7,583 nt of DNA from an uncultured Candidatus Berkelbacteria bacterium (GTDB lineage Bacteria; Patescibacteriota; UBA1384; CAILIB01). Below are positions 6,266 through 7,583 of the stretch, piece after piece. The stretch is taken from assembly GCA_937895715.1 (NCBI GenBank), contig CALBLZ010000132.1, positions 1 to 7,583 of the forward strand, given 5' to 3'. The notes under the pieces were generated by a model. That model had not been told where the DNA came from, made no database searches, and worked only from the letters and a program-made list of their open reading frames with translations. The number at the start of each line of letters is the position of its first letter. The stretch's first letter is position 1. Both the position numbers and the translations under genes were made by a program.

Positions 6266-6981
6266 GGTTGGGCCCGACTAATGGTGCGAGAAATAGTTAC
6301 AACAGAAGCAGGATCAACCGACGGAACATCAGCATACTTCATACGTTCATCATATCCAGCACTAAGTACCACGCGTAGCGCCATGTTGTCGTCTGTTGTA
6401 GGTGGGACAGCGTTAGGAACCCTTGAAGAAACGTCGTATACTCCAAAGTAACGAACATTAGTAAAATCATCAGTTAAATTGGTCTGGGTAAACTGAATCC
6501 CGCCTGCAGCCGACTCTATCTCCGCTTCACTACAGCCACTCGGTGTACTTAAAGGGATGTTTGTTAGAGCGTAGGGGCTAGTTGTGGTGAATACTGAGAC
6601 CCTCCCGTAAACACCAGCTTGTGCAGGCGCTGAAAATATAGAGCGGCAATACACGCGGACAAGGTTAGTCGTAAGCGGTAAGCCTCTCTCATCTAACCTA
6701 GGAACATTCATCGCAATTGCCCAGTAGTCATCAGCTGACCCCAATGCAAAGGTGCGCACCCGCGCATTAGAGGCATCCATGCTACGGTTAAGTGACTCGA
6801 GCTCACCTGCAAGTTGATCAAGGAGTGTCCCCGACTGATTAATCGTTGTCTGTGTGGTGCGTCGGTCTGCTTGTACCCGAGCAACCGTGGAAAAAATACT
6901 GAGTGTTAAGAATGATACTGCAACCATAATGGTGGCAGTCACGAGGAGCTCAATCAGGGTAAAGGCGCGGCGATTAATCAT
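6262..6981 (-). CDS. PilW/GspJ-like type IV minor pilin with prepilin signal
   Basis: It is a 239-residue prepilin. The N-terminus MINRRAFTLIELLVTATIM is a class III signal: a short basic leader, cleavage expected between A6 and F7, and the mature protein beginning FTLIE with Glu5 (E11) in place. A membrane helix runs to about residue 33. The residue before cleavage is Ala instead of the usual Gly; prepilin peptidases are known to tolerate this. The globular part contains two cysteines (C112, C150) and the segment YCRSIFSAP, with no recognised domain. PilW and GspJ proteins occupy this position between a PilV/GspI-like and a PilX/GspK-like gene, as here. It overlaps the upstream gene by eight bases (ATGATTAA) and the downstream one by four, so the three are probably translated together. 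No Shine-Dalgarno precedes the ATG. Confidence 0.85.
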   Translation of the reverse strand: MINRRAFTLIELLVTATIMVAVSFLTLSIFSTVARVQADRRTTQTTINQSGTLLDQLAGELESLNRSMDASNARVRTFALGSADDYWAIAMNVPRLDERGLPLTTNLVRVYCRSIFSAPAQAGVYGRVSVFTTTSPYALTNIPLSTPSGCSEAEIESAAGGIQFTQTNLTDDFTNVRYFGVYDVSSRVPNAVPPTTDDNMALRVVLSAGYDERMKYADVPSVDPASVVTISRTISRAQP

Positions 6982-7583
6982 TGCTGAGCACTATACTTTT
7001 GGTAGCTGTAAGATTAGTGCGGGTATTGGTTACGCTCACCCTAGCCGTGTGCAGGGTGATGCCATCTAGACTGTTCTTTTCCAATGAAATCACACGTCTG
7101 TAGTAATCGAGTCGAGCATCAGCAGCAGTAATACCCGGACCACTGCCTATGGTTGCATCGTACACCGAGCGCGATAGTGCTCCTGAACCACTCCAGGCGG
7201 ATCGGTTAACGGCAATTAGTTCGCCCGTTGTCGTAAGCATTGAGCCAAGAGTCAACCCATCAACCTTGCTCGGCTGGTTGTTGCATCCACCAGCAGTAAA
7301 TGCAAGGGAAGCATTCACCGCACACCAGCGGAGTTGTGTACCTGTGCGATATGGTATGACAGCTGCTGTCATATCGCTCGGGTTCACATACAGATAATCA
7401 GTAAGGGTCTTTGGTCCGGTAATCGGTGTGCGAACCGAGCGCTGCAACCCTACCAAGAGTCCGATGGCGTCATCAACGAGCCCTTCTGCCTGAGCACGAT
7501 CTTCACTAATTGCACTCGTCACGTAAAAGCTGCGACTGAACGCCACAGCACCGCCGAGCACCGTAATAATAATGGCGAGGGAG
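6974..7583 (-). CDS. PilV/GspI-like minor pilin, N-terminus cut by right edge
   Basis: 202 residues are visible up to the TAA stop and the frame stays open to the window edge. The first residues, SLAIIITVLGGAVAFSRSFYV, are the second half of a pilin-type membrane helix, so the prepilin leader and FTL.E box should lie just outside. The apparent GTG at 7561 falls within this helix and is an ordinary valine, not a start. After the helix comes an acidic amphipathic stretch (ISEDRAQAEGLVDDAIGLLVGLQRSV) typical of the alpha1 C-half of pilins, then a Ser/Thr/Gly-rich body with one close cysteine pair (RWCAVNAS and AGGCNN). The C-terminal HTARVSVTNTRTNLTATKSIVLS looks like an edge beta-strand. Size, position and the order with the next two genes suggest a PilV/GspI-type minor pilin, but the diagnostic N-terminus is missing. 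Confidence 0.75.
   Translation of the reverse strand, partial: SLAIIITVLGGAVAFSRSFYVTSAISEDRAQAEGLVDDAIGLLVGLQRSVRTPITGPKTLTDYLYVNPSDMTAAVIPYRTGTQLRWCAVNASLAFTAGGCNNQPSKVDGLTLGSMLTTTGELIAVNRSAWSGSGALSRSVYDATIGSGPGITAADARLDYYRRVISLEKNSLDGITLHTARVSVTNTRTNLTATKSIVLSND

Noticed and set aside
7559..7561. GTG as the start of the PilV-like gene
   Set aside because: The frame continues upstream as SLAIIIT, part of the same membrane helix. The true start is outside the window.

Overview
The window is a dense block of protein genes, all on the minus strand, read from the right edge to the left. It suggests a bacterium of the Candidate Phyla Radiation (Patescibacteria). The reasons are a eukaryote-like (type 2) isoleucyl-tRNA synthetase, a small pilin-tip gene set, very short or overlapping gene junctions, and no visible Shine-Dalgarno motifs. 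This placement is an inference from protein style and was not tested by a search. The standard code fits, because TAA, TAG and TGA all end genes here.

Right part (5213-7583): three overlapping genes for type IV pilin-like proteins, in the order PilV-like (cut by the window edge), PilW-like, PilX-like. This matches the gspI-gspJ-gspK order of the pseudopilins that form the tip of type II secretion and type IV pilus fibres. The last pilin stop overlaps the start of rsmH (4314-5213), the 16S rRNA m4C1402 methyltransferase, as TAATG. All four genes look like one transcript.

Middle (3905-4313): about 410 bases without a credible protein gene, and the most unusual part of the window. It holds two back-to-back promoter candidates. 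One points left and would give a leaderless rnhA mRNA. The other points right and has a perfect TTGACA, a 17-base spacer and TATTTT. To its right is a nested set of inverted repeats that looks like a structured RNA of about 300 nt. I could not assign it to tmRNA, RNase P RNA, 6S, SRP RNA or a riboswitch class.

Left part (1-3904): rnhA-like RNase H, then ileS after 9 bases, then rodA joined to ileS by a second TAATG overlap and cut by the left edge. This operon mixes RNA-DNA hybrid removal, translation and cell-wall elongation. IleRS has an altered class I HIGH signature (ALHH) and a substituted residue in its editing pocket.
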